64,000 nucleotides of DNA, taken from positions 1 to 64,000 of the forward strand of contig JAQUTY010000002.1 of the NCBI GenBank assembly GCA_028694155.1. Reading direction: 5' to 3'. A program made the translations under genes and the position numbers. Positions 62,830 to 64,000 of this stretch are shown piece by piece (within the stretch, counting starts at the first letter, position 1; every line of letters begins with the position of its first letter). The notes under the pieces are model-generated. The model was given only the letters and a program-made list of their open reading frames with translations, had not been told where the DNA came from and did no database searches. This DNA comes from Eubacteriales bacterium (GTDB taxonomy: Bacteria; Bacillota; Clostridia; Christensenellales; CAG-138).

Positions 62830-62858
62830 TTGAAACCGAAACTCTGTTTGTATATACT
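62830..62858 (+). promoter_or_regulatory. Promoter of the Xre/ImmA genes
   Basis: TTGAAA (62830-62835), 17-bp spacer and TATACT (62853-62858), 50 bp before the Xre start codon. Confidence 0.75.
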
Positions 62859-62907
62859 GTAACTACGTTGTTCAGAACGAGTGAACGCGGGTAGGAGGCA
62901 ATCACAC

Positions 62908-63300
62908 ATGAACGAAACCTTTGGCAGTTATATCAGAGAAAAGCGCAAAGAAAAGGGGCTGTCCCTTCGCGCCCTCGCAGGGAAAATAGATCTTTCGCCC
63001 GTGTATTTGAGCAATATAGAAAACGACCGTTGCCCCGCACCTACGCGCAAGTATCAGGATAAGGCGGTTGAGGTGCTGCACTTGACCCGTGCGGAAGCAG
63101 AAATTCTGTACGACCTTGCCGCCGATTCGCAGATCAATGGCGTGTCACAGGACTTGCCGGACTACATCATGAGGCACGATGTTGTGCGTGTGGCGCTCCG
63201 TACCGCAAAGGATGTAGACGCAACGGATGAGGAATGGCAGGCATTTATAGAAACGCTCAAGCAACGTGACGCACAACGGGAGGACAGCACAGATGAATAG
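62908..63300 (+). CDS. Xre-family repressor, ImmR-like
   Basis: 130 aa. N-terminal helix-turn-helix GSYIREKRKEKGLSLRALAGKIDLSPVYLSNIENDRCPAPTRK, then a helical part ending in an acidic tail. In ICEBs1-type elements such a repressor is cut by the neighbouring ImmA protease to release the element. GTAGGAGG precedes the ATG at 62908. It overlaps the ImmA gene by eight bases. Confidence 0.85.
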   Translation: MNETFGSYIREKRKEKGLSLRALAGKIDLSPVYLSNIENDRCPAPTRKYQDKAVEVLHLTRAEAEILYDLAADSQINGVSQDLPDYIMRHDVVRVALRTAKDVDATDEEWQAFIETLKQRDAQREDSTDE

Positions 63301-63931
63301 CGATATTCGGTTTTATCGTCAACCAGTTATTGATATGCTTGCAAGGAACGTGCTCAACGAATATGACCGTTGCTTGTTGCTCAGCAAACCCAAAGCGATT
63401 CCCATTGACGACATCATTGAATCCTTGGGGCTTATCGTGGAGTACCATTACCTACGCAATAGTGACCGTATCTGCGGGGAAACCGTATTTGATGCTGCGG
63501 AGGTCATCGTTTACGATATGGCAAAGCGCAGGTATAAGACCATCATTGTCAAGGGCGGTACGATTATTGCCGATGCGCATCTACTGGACAGCGGTAATGA
63601 GGGACGCTTGCGGTTTACCTTTGAGCATGAATTAGCACATTGGATATTGCACAAGAGCATCTTTTGCGGCTCACAGTATTCAGCCGCTATGACAAAGACT
63701 GCAATTTCCGAGGATTGTAAACTAAGCTCCGAAGCTGACCGCGCCATTGAACGACAGGCGGATATGCTCGGCACGGCGCTTATTATGCCTATCACACAGG
63801 TCAAAAAGGCATACTATGCCGTTGGGCGCAGTCAGAGCAGCAAGCAGGCGGCAATCGATGCAATGGCTGAAATCTTCAACGTGTCCCGCGAAGCGATGCG
63901 TATTCGTCTTTCCACACACAACTTGATATAA
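63293..63931 (+). CDS. ImmA/IrrE-family metallopeptidase
   Basis: 212 aa. Zinc motif FEHELAHWILH (HExxH) and ERQADMLGTALIMP with the third ligand. It probably cleaves the preceding Xre repressor, a switch for induction of the element under DNA damage. GGGAGG precedes the ATG at 63293. Confidence 0.88.
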   Translation: MNSDIRFYRQPVIDMLARNVLNEYDRCLLLSKPKAIPIDDIIESLGLIVEYHYLRNSDRICGETVFDAAEVIVYDMAKRRYKTIIVKGGTIIADAHLLDSGNEGRLRFTFEHELAHWILHKSIFCGSQYSAAMTKTAISEDCKLSSEADRAIERQADMLGTALIMPITQVKKAYYAVGRSQSSKQAAIDAMAEIFNVSREAMRIRLSTHNLI

Positions 63932-63955
63932 GCCGTTACACGCGGCTTTTTTTAT
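63930..63955 (+). terminator. Rho-independent terminator
   Basis: AAGCCG / CGGCTT stem, TTTTTT tail, overlapping the ImmA stop. Confidence 0.75.
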
Positions 63956-63990
63956 CCATAGTGTTCAGTCAAACAGAACATACGCTACAT

Positions 63991-64000
63991 AGGAGGAAGC
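63991..64000 (+). promoter_or_regulatory. Ribosome binding site of the next gene
   Basis: AGGAGG at 63991-63996 near the window edge implies a further plus-strand gene starting just beyond it. Confidence 0.6.

Overview
The window looks like a chromosome segment of a Gram-positive, Clostridia-type (Bacillota) bacterium. The evidence is strong AGGAGG-type ribosome sites, a Bce-type two-component/ABC module, ECF-transporter S components, YycJ/RlmH/EngB/IspE housekeeping genes, and an integrative element of the ParA/ParB, TnpV and SNF2-methylase type common in gut Clostridia. Species is not determinable by reading alone.

Layout. 1-3.3 kb: tRNA-Met with a duplicated 3' end, then small accessory genes and a membrane-anchored amidase-fold protein that has lost its catalytic residues. 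3.3-8.8 kb: a BceRS-BceAB-like sensor/ABC module behind a kinase-like and a DinB-like gene. 8.8-19.6 kb: amidohydrolase, an RND permease with a long coiled-coil insert, and a divergent MFP-ABC-MFP-permease export operon. 19.6-21.2 kb: a tripartite HipBST-type toxin-antitoxin locus with a clear operator/promoter. 21.2-25.1 kb: HAD, GNAT, a frameshifted four-helix-bundle gene, tRNA-Glu, an ECF S component and DinD. 25.3-35.9 kb: mostly core genes (rlmH, walJ-like, ispE, ECF S components, M3 peptidase, EIIC, ysxC/engB, tldE, tldD).

36-47 kb is a defence island: a RloA/RloB (AbiL-like) pair, then a complete type II-A CRISPR-Cas system (tracrRNA, cas9, cas1, cas2, csn2, leader, 25 repeats), then an MNT-HepT fusion. 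The tracrRNA lies antisense inside the cas9 5' leader, and its promoter overlaps the cas9 start. The array contains one 187-bp 'spacer' that carries the tail of one reading frame and a complete 21-codon hydrophobic ORF.

47.2 kb to the right end is an integrative element whose left boundary is a 3' fragment of tRNA-Arg(CCT). It carries an Xre/Cap4-like nuclease/SMC-like ATPase operon resembling Lamassu or ABC-three-component systems, then parA and a parB with a rearranged 3' end. Next come CPBP and DUF3795 genes and the front part of the element's giant methylase-helicase, with tnpV overprinted inside it. That giant gene is broken by a frameshift and then joined in frame, at a DPPYNTG motif, to the catalytic part of a type III restriction-modification Mod. 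A four-helix-bundle cassette, the Res subunit, a WYL regulator and an Xre/ImmA pair follow. The element seems to have lost its conjugation genes and become a defence cargo carrier. The hybrid methylase-Mod gene, the Lamassu-like operon and the 187-bp spacer are the most unusual items.
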